Below are positions 52,733 through 63,545 of a DNA stretch of 64,000 bases, in pieces. The notes under the pieces are model-generated. The model saw only the letters and a program-made list of their open reading frames with translations, made no database searches and was not told the DNA's origin. The DNA comes from Adiantum capillus-veneris. Its lineage: Eukaryota; Streptophyta; Polypodiopsida; Polypodiales; Pteridaceae. The stretch lies in assembly GCA_014529385.2 (NCBI GenBank), contig JABFUD020000234.1, positions 1 to 64,000 of the forward strand. The letters are read 5' to 3'. The position numbers and the translations under genes were made by a program. How positions within the stretch are numbered: the stretch's first letter is position 1; each line of letters begins with the position of its first letter.

Positions 52733-53803
52733 GAATTAAAAACATGACTTCTCTTTTCTAGCATTCTCAAAATCTTCAGTAGAGAGAGGTCCTCGAGACC
52801 CCTTGGGTTTCTTAGCTGCTTCTGAGTTGGCTACTATAAATTTTTGTTTATTGTGCCCATGTTTGTGCATGTAGTACCATGTGTATTAGCAGGCACATGA
52901 GAACTATCTGATTTCTTATCATCTGGATCATCATGAATGTGAGATTTCACTATGGCCCCCTCAAGTGTTTTAGGGTCCTGAGTCTTGACGTGCTTCTTAA
53001 GCTCTAGAGTCAAACCATGAATAAACCCACGTACTTGTTGAAAGGTGTCTAACCCTTCCAACTTGAGGATAACATCCTGATAATGCAAGATATATTCAAG
53101 CAATGATGGGTGTTGGCGCATGGAACATGTGTCCCAAGCCGTCTAGTTTCTATTTGCCTCATTTGTGGGCAGGAACTCTTTTCTAAATTTATACCTCAAA
53201 AGCTATCCAACTATGTGGTATGATGTTCTTCTCCTTGAGAGACATCCACCATTTATAGGCCTTGCCTTTTGGAGTTAGACTTGTCTGCAGTGTCCTGACT
53301 GCATCCGGAGTATGCCGTAAGGAGTGAATTCCGTCCCACTTGCTAAGAAAGATATTCACTGTATCTTTATTGCGCTCTTGATCCTCTCCCTTAAAAGTTG
53401 GTGGCTTTGTGTTTTTCCACAACTCGTCCACCTCCTTTGCAGTGAGAGAGTGTAGAGAATCTGGAGGGGGACCTTGTCCCTTACCAGAAGGACCCTGCCC
53501 CTGATTGGCTACGTGCTCATGCATGTGTGTGTCAATAGGACCCTTGGCCTACTGTTGCATAAACCGTACCACTAAAGTGGATAATCTACTAACATTTTCA
53601 TGTAGGGATGTAAAATTTGTTTCCATCACCGACATACGTGCTTGAAGTGCTCAAAATTCTTGGATATCGAGCAATTCATAAGCGTCATCTCCTCCCGTAG
53701 CTGCGTGATTACCCTCCGTGAGAGTAGCCGACCACAAGCCATCATTGGGAGGATCGGGTGTATTGTGCTCAAAATCAAAAGTCATGTTGATATTTGAATC
53801 CAT
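52733..53803 (-). pseudogene. Gypsy Gag
   Basis: ATG at 53803 (minus) starts MDSNINMTFDFEHNTPDPPN, followed by stops. Open pieces at 53524-53189 (AKEVDELWKNTKPPTFKGED, TLTPKGKAYKWWMSLK-like core) and 53121-52834 (YILHYQDVILKLEGLDTFQQ, FIHGLTLELKKHVK) match the capsid region of plant gypsy Gag. Several stops and frameshifts are present. Confidence 0.75.
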
Positions 53804-54403
53804 GGCGACTGTTCAACAGTGCTAGGAAAACAGAAGAAGAATATATTCCCAACCGTGCTAATTAGGCCTTGCAACCTCAAGTCGAAGTTGTATGATTGCC
53901 GAGAAACCAAGCCATGTTGGTATGTTGAACCTTTGAAATCTCCCAGTTGCTTTTGGTTGTCAATGATGCGAACCTTTTCAATTGGGAGATTGTTGCCGAA
54001 AAAAATCACAGCTTATGTGATCTGAACGAATTCTCAAAAGTGCACTTTTTGATCAGTTTTGTTAACTAATCCGATGCCAAGCGCGAAGTCTAACTTGTTG
54101 CAACTGACGTTTTTTGTAGACGTGTGAAGGTCACTCTGAATAAAGATCTTGGAAAGTTGATCTCAAATCAATAAGTAAAACTCTGCAGGCTACACAGAAA
54201 TTACGTTTGCCTGAATTTATGTCGAACCTTGGTCGACAACCGACACCTTGCCGAGCGTTGACAGAAAACCTGTGTACGGAGTGTGTGCCGGGTGGACATG
54301 CACCCTTGCTTAAGTAAATTGCCCAAGGACAAAGGCCTTAGGGCGTTTTCAATGTGAAAAAGGCACCTTCACTGTCGACTATGGCGACCAACAGTGCCGC
54401 AAG

Positions 54404-54464
<61 letters not shown>

Positions 54465-54707
54465 CTTGTGCAAAGCTTCCCAGGCATCACGACATTGACA
54501 AGAATTGCTCCTTGATGCAGCGCAAATCCGCTAAGCCGGGCCACGCAGGGTATGGTAGAGGTCGAGTTCTCTCCCTCCTCGGCACAAGCCCCACTGCACA
54601 TGTTGTGGCTTTGGCTTCCTTGCTTAGCAGGCAGCCTTGCACACCCTCCCTTGCATGAACATGCAATCCAAGAGTAGCTCCATGCCTTCTTTTCCAAAAT
54701 AGACCAT
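53804..54707 (-). other. Leader of the minus-strand gypsy element, with a (GA)n tract
   Basis: Non-coding between the primer site and gag. (GA)n spans 54407-54457 on the plus strand. Reading frames through the tract (poly Leu-Ser) are artefacts. Confidence 0.6.
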
Positions 54708-54719
54708 GCTCTGATACTA
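54708..54719 (-). other. Primer-binding site for initiator tRNA-Met
   Basis: The minus strand reads TAGTATCAGAGC, one base from TGGTATCAGAGC, the well-known plant site complementary to the 3' end of initiator tRNA-Met. It lies directly inside the LTR. Confidence 0.85.
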
Positions 54720-54865
54720 GTATAAAGCCCAGAGGATTGCCTGGTCCGGATTCACCACCCAACCTCTCATATATAGCCCTTGGCCCTTGAATCCCCAATC
54801 CACACTAGCAGTCGGCCTCCTGGCCCGGGTCAGTGACCCCCCCTGGGTATGCCCTTGGCATGACA
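54720..54865 (-). mobile_element. 5' LTR of the minus-strand gypsy element (about 145 bp)
   Basis: Starts TGTCATGCCAAGGGC at 54865 and ends next to the primer site at 54720. TATATAT at 54769-54775 is the promoter candidate, followed by GAGAGGTTGGGTGGTGAATC, which resembles the same region at 12635-12665. The length is short for a plant gypsy LTR. Confidence 0.75.
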
Positions 54866-54869
54866 GCTT

Positions 54870-56490
54870 AGGGCACAATGGGTTAAGACTGTCCCAGGGT
54901 GCTTGCCTCTACAAAGGCATACAAGGTGGCCTCACAATCTACTAGTATACACTTGCATTAAGCGTGAGGGAATCTTTGCTAAGGATGTCACTCAATGCCT
55001 TGCACTTGAATAGTTGTTCACAACCATGCTTTGAGAAATCTGTGTGTACGACTTAAAGAATGAATGGTCCTAGGTGGCTTAGATAGTGTCACTACCAATA
55101 AGGCATGTTGCGAGAGCCTCTAGTTTGTGTAGCGAACTTGTCAACGTGGTATGGTGTCTGCAACACGTTTTAAAGAACATCACCTCCAATTGTAAGAAAA
55201 GCGTAGACAACCATTTAGGTCTAAATTTGTTTTATCTCAATATCCTTATCCATTTCTTTGAGAGATTTCCTTGTAAAGTTGATGCTAGAATTCGTCTCCA
55301 CCCATTGAAATTAGTGGTTTGTGTGGGTGGAAAGCGATTTCGAGCACACTCTCATAAAGGGAAACACAATATTTTATTTCCACGAGGGTGATTCCCATCG
55401 TTTGCACCAAATTTTGCTCATTTTCATTGGGTAGGTAGAAGAGTCTTGTCGAGAGGCTTTGATCTTCAAAGTCAATTTCAATTATGTATGCACTTCTGTT
55501 CCACTCGGATCCTCATGCCGCATAGATAGCGAGCAATGAGAGTGACACGTTCTCTCTAAGTCCAAGTGTCTTTGCAATGTCATCGCGAGGAAAAGAAATT
55601 GACGACCCTTCACTACCACTGCATGCAAAGTGAGTAATTGAAAGGACTTCTTCTAACACCTCATCTTCCTCTATCATCTGATCTTCCTACTAGATGGTGC
55701 TAGGCTCTTGTAAAAGAAAGGGCGCCATGGATGCTTCCATCTACTCATTAACTTCTTTGACATCTTCATTTGCCTGTTATATAGGGTCCTTTCTGCTAGC
55801 CGTTTCTTTTGATTTTCCCTTGTCCATAACATCACGAGCACAAGAAAAGCCATAGCCATGTCCCAAGTTATGAATTGGGTGCCTATACACTCCATGCCCA
55901 AATCTATGAGGTCATCCTCTATCTTATAGTCTCATTTGGTGATCCCTTTGATAAATAATTGAGAAATCTTTGGAAGGCCTCTGTGTTAGGGTTGACCTAG
56001 CATGGGCACAACCTCTTCACCCTTATGATGCATGAACATGAGGTTCCATAGCATGGCATGACATGTGATGAACTACATATGGAAGGCCCAAAAGGGCTTC
56101 ACTAAAAGAGATAGAGCATAGATACACTCAACATCATACAAGTTCACCCACTTGGAGAGATCCATGGACCACCTCACATATAATGTCAATACCTACCCTC
56201 TACCCATGAATACTATATAAGTGTACTCAAGGGGGGTCCACCTAAAAATAAGTAAGTAGTACATGAGTTCACCCAGACGGGTTTTTTATATACCAAAGAG
56301 TTATAGAATTAGATGTACAAGAGGGGTTTTAGAATGGAAAATTGAAAAAAAGTTACAAGTTTATGAAGGAAGAGGGGTTTTTTAATTCAAGATGAAGTGT
56401 GTGTGTAGAGGGGTTTTCAATACCTCTTGAACACACATGCTACATGTATTTTTGAAAGGTGGACCCGAGTGTACTCCAATGCACAAAGAG
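54870..56490. other. Unrecognised interval, possible coding remnant
   Basis: About 55400-55930 on the minus strand is protein-like in shifting frames (LGHGYGFSCARDVMDKGKS, EDEVLEEVLSITHFACSG), with many stops. No family is recognised and nothing else is supported. Confidence 0.35.
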
Positions 56491-56493
56491 GAT

Positions 56494-56494
<1 letters not shown>

Positions 56495-56536
<42 letters not shown>
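56495..56536. repeat. (CT)n microsatellite
   Basis: A pure CT tract ending in CCCC. Confidence 0.95.
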
Positions 56537-56539
<3 letters not shown>

Positions 56540-59102
56540 CCTCATATATTCAAACCCCAATCTCATGTAATCCTTTTACACATCAATGTATTATGACCTT
56601 GCATTAATCTTGTCTCGTCTCAATTGCTTCTTTGGGTTAATATCACTCATTAATGCCTCCATGAATGACTAACTCTAAAAACCCTTAGCTTAATGCTAAT
56701 TACAAACTAACCTAGCCCAATGCATAGCTGTAGGATCTATGTAATAATCCAATCCCTTTCACCCCTACATATGCAAGTTGGTTGTGGTATGCATGTTAAT
56801 AGATCCATCAAACACACTCACTAGGTCATGTGCTTGATCTGCAAGGCCAACCTTTCCAAGCTATGAAAGCAATACATCACACGATGCTGCCATGGGTTCA
56901 TGTGCTAAGAAGATGCCAGGAGAGCTTAGAGCTAGAGTCTTGTGAAAGTGAGAAATGAACTTTAAAAACTTAGAAAGTGACTTATATACCCAAAGTCACT
57001 TTTAAATTTATAAAAACCTCAAATATAAAGAAAAATAAAATCCTGTGACAAAACAACACAAGACACCATAAGAAATTGTTGGCATTCACAATCAAATCCA
57101 GTTAAATATTTTTGTTTGAAAACTTGTTAGAAAATAAAATGCTCCTGAAATTTTTAAAAATGAGCAATAATGCATAGAGATGAGATGCAAGACACCGTAT
57201 CTATTGACAAAAGCAAATTCACATCGATTACAAGCTTTTACACAATGTCCTCATAAAGAGAACCTTTTTCTTTTCTAAACCAAAAACTTTGTAATTGACA
57301 AAAAAGAGGCACAACTAGGGCAATGTATATCTTAGATTGAGATACCTACAAAGATGGCCAAGGTGCCAGTCATTATTCACAAAGATGTCATGCACCACAT
57401 TATTATGGAGACATATTTGAAGATCTACAATTTCTCTAGCAGCAACATCAAAGTCCGAGTGTCTCCCACACTCCCATTCTTTGCTTCTACCTTCTATAGG
57501 TAAAGACAATTGATAAGTTTTGCTTTGTGATATGGTATCTAAACACCAATTTCTTCCCAATTACACAACACTTAATGTTATCATCTTGGTGGTTGACCAC
57601 CTTCATTTCCTATGAAGCTGCAAGGAATTTGTTCATTGCACCATCTCCTTTGTAGATTCACATTGTTGGTGTCCCATGGACTGTATACAATCAAAATATA
57701 TACACAAACACATGAAGAGACATAAACCATGTTACCATTTCTTTGTGTGACCCAAGGTGCACTTCATGGTTGCATGCACATCCACCTCCATTCTCCTTTT
57801 GGTTGTTCCTATCAATGCATTGTCTAACATAGGCCATTCCAAATTCTCCTAGCTTTGTGAGTGAATGGGAGATATATTGCCATACTCATTTTGCTTAAGC
57901 ATGAGATATATATGGCTATAAAAAAAGATGTCCCATGAGAAAAGCTTAGAGTATAGACACCCGTCATATACCAAACTTTCAACTTCCACTTGGATGGCTT
58001 GAAAGGTCTCTATACAAGATTCTATCGGTGCCCACTCTACAAAAATAGATGGAAAAATATGAGCAAGAATGAACAAAAAACATATATCAAGCACACATTT
58101 GAAGAAACCTATGCGATGAAAGTAGAAAATAAACTATATTAAGTATTTAAAGAGAGGGGGATGTATAATTTGTAGGAAACCTTGGTGGAGTTAATGTTGT
58201 CCCTAGCTTCAATTGAGAAGATATATACATATGTTGCACCTTTGCTAGCTGTTTATCGTCTTGAGTTTGCTTGAGCTCCATGATTCTTCCCTTCTAGTGG
58301 TGTGCTCAAGAAGCTATGTGTCTCCTTGTGACCTTATGTGCACCTCTCAAACTTGTAACCTTGTGTGCACCTCCTAAACTTGGTCGCCTTGTCACCCACA
58401 TAAATCATTTGTAGTAGATATTAACCCAACAACCGCTATCGTCTTGTACATTGTTGCAAGGAATCGAGTCAATAACACTCCTAAGTTGTTGAGCACATGA
58501 GGATTCCATGGTAGGAGTTAGTATCATTTACTCAAATAAATTTATGATTAGTTCATGCACACTCATGTTTTTGGTTGCACAAAGAGCAAGGTTAGAAGGT
58601 ATACAAAGATGGCCAATGTCACCGCTATGAATCTCCACCTACAAGTTGGCTCATTAGTGATATGGTAAGCATAGCTATGAGAAGATAGGATACAAAATAC
58701 TTCTTACCTAACAAAGCACCCAAGGAAGCTTAATGGTCTTACCAAGTAGTGCTTCGGTGCATAAGAAGAGATGAAATCTTCAAAAAGAACTTGTGCTATG
58801 AGGGAATACCATTTGAGGGAACTTGTGCTATGGGGGAATACCATTTGAGAGTTGAATGGGGAAGAAAGAGGATGGAAAACTATTGAGGAATTAAATTTGC
58901 TCAAGAGTGAAGCTCAAATATACACCTTTAGGGAGAGATGTGAAGTGAGGTTCATGGAGCAGTGAAGAGCTTCAATAGATGGTGGCTACCATTGAAGAGA
59001 ATGTAGCAAGCTTGAGGAGGTACTGCAAGAACCTTTTGGGAGGGAAAAGTGACATTGAAGAAGGAGATGAAATTTGCAAGGTGGAATGGATAGAGATCGT
59101 AC

Positions 59103-59104
<2 letters not shown>
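56537..59104. other. Unrecognised interval
   Basis: Short open stretches on the minus strand (57315-57560, 57849-58094) have protein-like composition but no motif. A 31-bp tandem duplication (AACTTGTGCTATGRGGGAAT, near 58789 and 58820) is present. No gene is supported. Confidence 0.35.

Positions 59105-59156
<52 letters not shown>
59105..59156. repeat. (GA)n microsatellite
   Basis: A pure GA tract. Poly Arg-Glu and Leu-Ser frames across it are artefacts. Confidence 0.95.
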
Positions 59157-59159
<3 letters not shown>

Positions 59160-59900
59160 TGACCATAACATTTTTGGAGGGACCCTCTTTTAGAAGAGAG
59201 GGGGAGACATTGATAGCCACTACCTAAAGAGAGAAAGGATTTGTTTTTAGCCCAACTTTTTAGAAAAAGGTTCAAATTTTTTATTTATAAGATATTTTCT
59301 CATTAGAAGATTACAAGTTCAACCACTTACTTTTAGGCCCTGCCATACCCACCATTTCAATTCACATGGTATCCACCCATTTTCACATTCCATAATCCCA
59401 TCTTTAATCCCATGGAAAATATTTCTAATGCTCCTTCATTTGCCTTCAAGAACAATCATGACGTCAGAGTGCATGGCCCTTTGGGGTTGACTGGGAATGC
59501 ACCAAGCTTCTAATTATGAGGGAGCACACCTTAAGGCTAGAACCGAGTGTATAGGGTGCAAGTAGAGGCAATAAAAATTAATAGTGCAGTATAAGTGCAA
59601 TCATATGCTAATTATAGTATATAACATACATTTAGTGAGTAAAATATGATAGATATTGGTAGACAATGAGAATCAACACATACCTTATGTTAAATTAAAT
59701 GAATATAATAAGATTTGTACAGCATGCAAACAAAATTGACCTTTGATAATCACCAAAATATATGAAACCTTGGGTATCCTGAGCAATGGTACCAGAACAT
59801 GCTGAATAGCCATTGTGTGGCCTTCCTCTAACTGACATAAATTGATCACAAGTTGTCCATGTTGCAACCATTAGAATCCAACCCCTTGTAGCCGATCTCG
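59157..59900. other. Non-coding interval
   Basis: No gene, repeat or structure was recognised. The LTR that ends at 60712 may start within it. Confidence 0.3.
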
Positions 59901-59936
59901 CTAAAAAACACTTCATTGCTTCTTCTTCCCCTTTGT

Positions 59937-60163
59937 TGCTTCTTCTTTCCCTTGAGTCCTGAGCATGAGAAGCTGTGTGAAGCTCTTATTACTCCCTTTG
60001 CTTTTTCAAGAGAAAGAATGAGAGAATCCTTATAAAAAGCCTCCTTCTTTTGCTACGTCCTCTTCCACAATAAGATCATCAGAGAGAAAAAGAAACACTC
60101 CTATATCCTCTTCTTATTCTTCTTCACTTCGGAGTTCTTCCTCCTTGAGTACCATAGCGAGAG

Positions 60164-60207
<44 letters not shown>

Positions 60208-60712
60208 TAGCTTTTGGCGTTGCCAATCCACGGCTTAATTTCTTCATAATAACTAGAAATTTACACTTTCAAATCAAAAACTAAGCATAGGCGGGGTATT
60301 GGGGCATCATTGCTAAGCATTTAGATGCATTCTAGGTCGAAAACGACTAGGTCAAAAATCCATTGCTGTTAATAATCGCGATTTTGGCACTTGACCTAAA
60401 GTGGGATTTGAGAACATGAGCATATGTGCTTAGGTCTTATAAACATGCCCTAGAAGTTTCATTACGTTTGGATGTCGTTTGATGTTGCAACGGATGTGAT
60501 TTGTTTGTCGATGAGCGATTGGCTTTTAGTGATTTCTGTCACTTGAGTGTAGCATGAGTTAGATGCGAGTTGTTAGTTGTTTTCCTAGAGATTGACACCC
60601 TCTTGTAGCCTCTATGCACTAGTCGAGTCAGCTTCATCCCATGGATTGACAATTCAATCGTGGTTCTCTCTAATATTGCAATAAGATAGTGAGGTTAGAC
60701 ACACGTCCCACA
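59937..60712 (+). mobile_element. 5' LTR related to the family-B LTR
   Basis: The segment from about 60206 (GCGTAGCTTTTGGCGTT) to the end GTCCCACA at 60712 is a close copy of 9935-10447. TATAAAAAG lies at about 60031 and a (GA)n tract at 60159-60205. The left boundary is not seen; upstream sequence differs from the 9548 LTR. A primer site follows immediately. Confidence 0.75.
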
Positions 60713-60714
60713 TT

Positions 60715-60732
60715 TGGCGCTGCTGCCGGGGA
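60715..60732 (+). other. Primer-binding site
   Basis: TGGCGCTGCTGCCGGGGA begins three bases after the LTR end. It is one base from TGGCGCCGCTGCCGGGGA-type sites found in Athila-like and other plant gypsy elements, reported to pair with an elongator tRNA. Confidence 0.75.
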
Positions 60733-61303
60733 TCGAAGAAACCTTAACTAAGAAAAAAAACGAGCGTCTTGTGAAGTTATCCTTTAACTTCCTCTAGGAT
60801 CGCCTAGAGTTCAAAAATTTCTTTTAGAAACCGCATAGCCTAAGATTGTCATTTTTTGCTGTGTAGAGATAGCTTGGAAATAATCGTACTTGCTGAGTGC
60901 CTTTAGGATTGTACGATTGTAGAAATAGATTAGGATTTTAAGGATGATTGATAGACGAGATAAGTCTTAAGATCAATGCTCAAAAAACCATAAAAGACAA
61001 GAAAACGAGTGTTCGAGGACACTTTCCACAAGAGGTACAAATTTCAAGAGTTGGCCAAAACTCAGATTATTTAATTTTTCTTGATATTTTAGGCCAAATT
61101 AAGTTTTGACTTGATTCATAGGCTTAGAATAGACCATAAAGAGACTGTCCTTGAAAAAATTGCAAAAATTGGTTCATTTCAAGCCTGAAGTTAATAATCG
61201 CAATTATTAACTTTTAGCTCAAATTTGACCAAGGTTCTTACCATTGACTCATTGCATGTGTACAAACAACTTTTGTAAAGGCATGAAGGTGCCGCGGAAA
61301 GCG
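60733..61303 (+). other. Element leader with palindrome copies
   Basis: Frame-poor sequence in the style of 5.0-6.1 kb. A 22-nt near-palindrome (GTTAATAAT, CGCA, ATTATTAAC) is at 61190-61211, and the LTR upstream has AATAATCGCGATTTT at 60371. The leader is cut by the copia LTR. Confidence 0.6.
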
Positions 61304-61475
61304 TGTGCGAGAGAGAGAGAGAGAGAGAACTGCTTTGGGTGGAGCGCACAGCAACGTTATCTTGTTGTTGCAGGTCCTTATTCTGTTGTAATAAAGAATA
61401 AGTGTATACATGGTTAAGTTAGTAGATGGGTTAGTAGTAACTGGGATGTCCGGCCAATTGGCCTAAATCCCAACA
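61304..61475 (-). mobile_element. 3' LTR of the copia element (tentative 172 bp)
   Basis: On the minus strand TGTTGGGATTTAGGCC starts at 61475 after CTTCAAGTGGGAGT, the usual copia polypurine-type junction. A CA-ending candidate boundary lies at 61304, within a region with (GA)n at 61309-61328. The other LTR is beyond the right edge, so the end cannot be confirmed. Confidence 0.6.
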
Positions 61476-61544
61476 AACTCCCACTTGAAGGCCAACGCAG
61501 CCCAAGTGACTTGGTATGTACAACCATGAAGCAATCTAGTGGCT

Positions 61545-62315
61545 TCAACCTATACCCATCAACTCATTGCAATGTGTAAACCGCTCCAAAGCTAAGCCTT
61601 TCATCAAAGCATCTGCTGGGTTGTCGTCAGTGTGTACCTTGACCAAATCAACGAGCTTTTTGGTCAAGAAATCTCTCACGAGATGATACCTGACTTCAAT
61701 GTGTTTTGATTTGGAGTGAAACATGGGATTCCTTGCCAATGCAAGAGCACTTTGACTATCACAATATATCACTAGAGTCTCATCAATGCCAAGATTTCTG
61801 ACCAAGCAAGATAACCATACAGCCTCTTTACTTGCATCCGACAATGCAACGTACTCTGCTTCCGTAGTGGAAGACGACGTACAATCTTGAAGACATGACC
61901 TCCAAGATACTGCTCCTCCAACAAATATGAAGACATAACTAGATGTCGATCTCCTATTGTCGACACAACCCGCATAGTCTGCATCCGCATAATCCACGAT
62001 GGATGAATCATTGTTCCCGAAGCGTAAACACCTGCCGGCCGTACCTTTGAGGTACCTAAGAATGTGCTTCACTGCTTCCCAATGCTTGCTGCAAGGATTT
62101 GCCATATATCGACTCACCACTCCCACTGCAAAAGCAATGTCTGGTCTTGTGGCCACCATAATATACATGAGACTGCCCACTGCTGAAGAATATGGTACCT
62201 TAGCCATTTCAGCTCTCTCAACATCAGATTTGGGTGCATCTTCCTTGCTGAGTTTCAAGAATGCCTGCATTGGGGTACTCAATGCTTTCCCCCCCTGCAT
62301 ATTGAAACGCTGCAA
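61545..62315 (-). CDS. Ty1/copia RNase H region
   Basis: A 256-codon open minus-strand frame contains GKALSTPMQAFLKLSKEDAP, VPYSSAVGSLMYIMVATRPD, YADADYAGCVDNRRSTSSYV, SSSTTEAEYVALSDASKEAV and IYCDSQSALALARNPMFHSK, then HTDDNPADALMKGL near the end. This is the standard order of copia RNase H, with the catalytic acidic residues in place. It degrades template RNA in reverse transcription. The frame is intact although reverse transcriptase upstream is broken. Confidence 0.9.
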   Translation of the reverse strand: MQRFNMQGGKALSTPMQAFLKLSKEDAPKSDVERAEMAKVPYSSAVGSLMYIMVATRPDIAFAVGVVSRYMANPCSKHWEAVKHILRYLKGTAGRCLRFGNNDSSIVDYADADYAGCVDNRRSTSSYVFIFVGGAVSWRSCLQDCTSSSTTEAEYVALSDASKEAVWLSCLVRNLGIDETLVIYCDSQSALALARNPMFHSKSKHIEVRYHLVRDFLTKKLVDLVKVHTDDNPADALMKGLALERFTHCNELMGIG

Positions 62316-63178
62316 AACTTTCTCAATGTATGTTCTTGAGATAACTCAAGAATATGACGTTTGCGAACTCTTCTGATTCGCATGCCAAGAAAGTCTGTAG
62401 CATCCCCCAAATCTTTCATTGCAAAATTATTGCTAAGTGTTTTCTTAAAGTTGGCAATTTCCGCAATGGATTACCCAGCTATAAGCATGTCATCAACATA
62501 CAAAACTAAAATGATCATCAAGCCATCATCTAGTTTTCTTGTGTACAAGCAGTGATCCTCTTTGCTCCTTTTATATCCTTGAGACCTCATACATGCATCA
62601 AATTTATGGTACCATTGCCTTGAACCCCTTGAACCCTGCTTTAAGCCATAAAGTGCCTTTTTGAGCTTACATACTAGCTCCTCACGAGATGCATTCTCCT
62701 GTACAAACCCTTCAGGCTGCTGCATGTAAACGTCCTCATCGAGATCCCCGTGAAGAAATGCTGTCTTCACATCCATTTGGACAAGTTCCATGTCCTCAAT
62801 CGCTACAAGACCAAGTATGGTTCTAACCACAGGCGAGAATATTTCATCAAAATCGACTCCCTTTTGCTGTTTGAACCCTTTGGCTATAAGTCTAACCTTG
62901 TACTTTGGATTTGGATCACCTGAGATAAATTTCTTCTTGTAAACCCATTTGCAAGGTAAAGCTTTCGCATCATTTAGCAGCTCTACCAAGTCCCAAGTGT
63001 CATTAGCCAGAATCGACGAGTTATACTCAGATTCCATATCCTGCTCCCACTTCACCACATCATCCGTCATCATGGCTTCTTGGTAGCAACTTGGCTCACC
63101 GCAATCGGTCAACATGATGTAATCAACACCTGGCTCGAAACGCGCAGGTGGATGAGAGAATCTAGTAGACCGTCTCAC
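62316..63178 (-). pseudogene. Ty1/copia reverse transcriptase
   Basis: The open frame 62471-63178 has DTWDLVELLNDAKALPCKWV, YKVRLIAKGFKQQKGVDFDE, MDVKTAFLHGDLDEDVYMQQ, KALYGLKQGS and the active site VLYVDDMLIAG at about 62485-62510. A stop follows the active site, and further breaks occur before 62316 (KKTLSNNFAMKDLGDATDFL in continuing frames). Two small anomalies are visible: a few residues are missing after FSPVVR, and GSR appears duplicated in KQGSRGSRQWYH. By general similarity it resembles Tork-type copia, a tentative lineage call. Confidence 0.88.
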
Positions 63179-63545
63179 TCCTTGACCATGCTATCCGCTC
63201 CCTCTGGAGCATTGCTAGTGGAAGGTACATCACTAGCCCGCTGAGTTGATTTCACTGTCTTTGAGGCAACATCCTCAAAAGTGACTCTTTGAATTTCTAT
63301 TTCCTTGATAGGTTGTTTATGCATCTTCGACTCATTGAAGATCACATCTGAACTACGGATGACTCGACAAGATTCTGGGTGCCAGAGACGATATCCATCT
63401 CTCCATTTGCACCATATCCAATGAGAATACATTTGTGTGACTTTGGCTCTAACTTCTGTCGAAGTTGTTTAGGCACGTGAGCATAAGCTTCACAACCAAA
63501 AACACGTAGATGGTCATAGTGGGGCTTACGTTTAGACCATAACTC
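63175..63545 (-). pseudogene. Copia integrase C-terminal region, frameshifted
   Basis: The minus strand reads HYDHLRVFGCEAYAHVPKQL, KSHKCILIGYGANGEM, then after a one-base frame change near 63394 YRLWHPESCRVIRSSDVIFN and ESKMHKQPIKEIEIQRVTFE. This is the usual link from integrase to reverse transcriptase in copia elements. Confidence 0.85.

Noticed and set aside
54338-54697. Frame with a poly Leu-Ser run on the minus strand
   Set aside because: Crosses the (GA)n tract in the gypsy leader; no conserved motif.
58952-59275. Frames with poly Leu-Ser or Arg-Glu runs
   Set aside because: Products of the (GA)n tract at 59105-59156.
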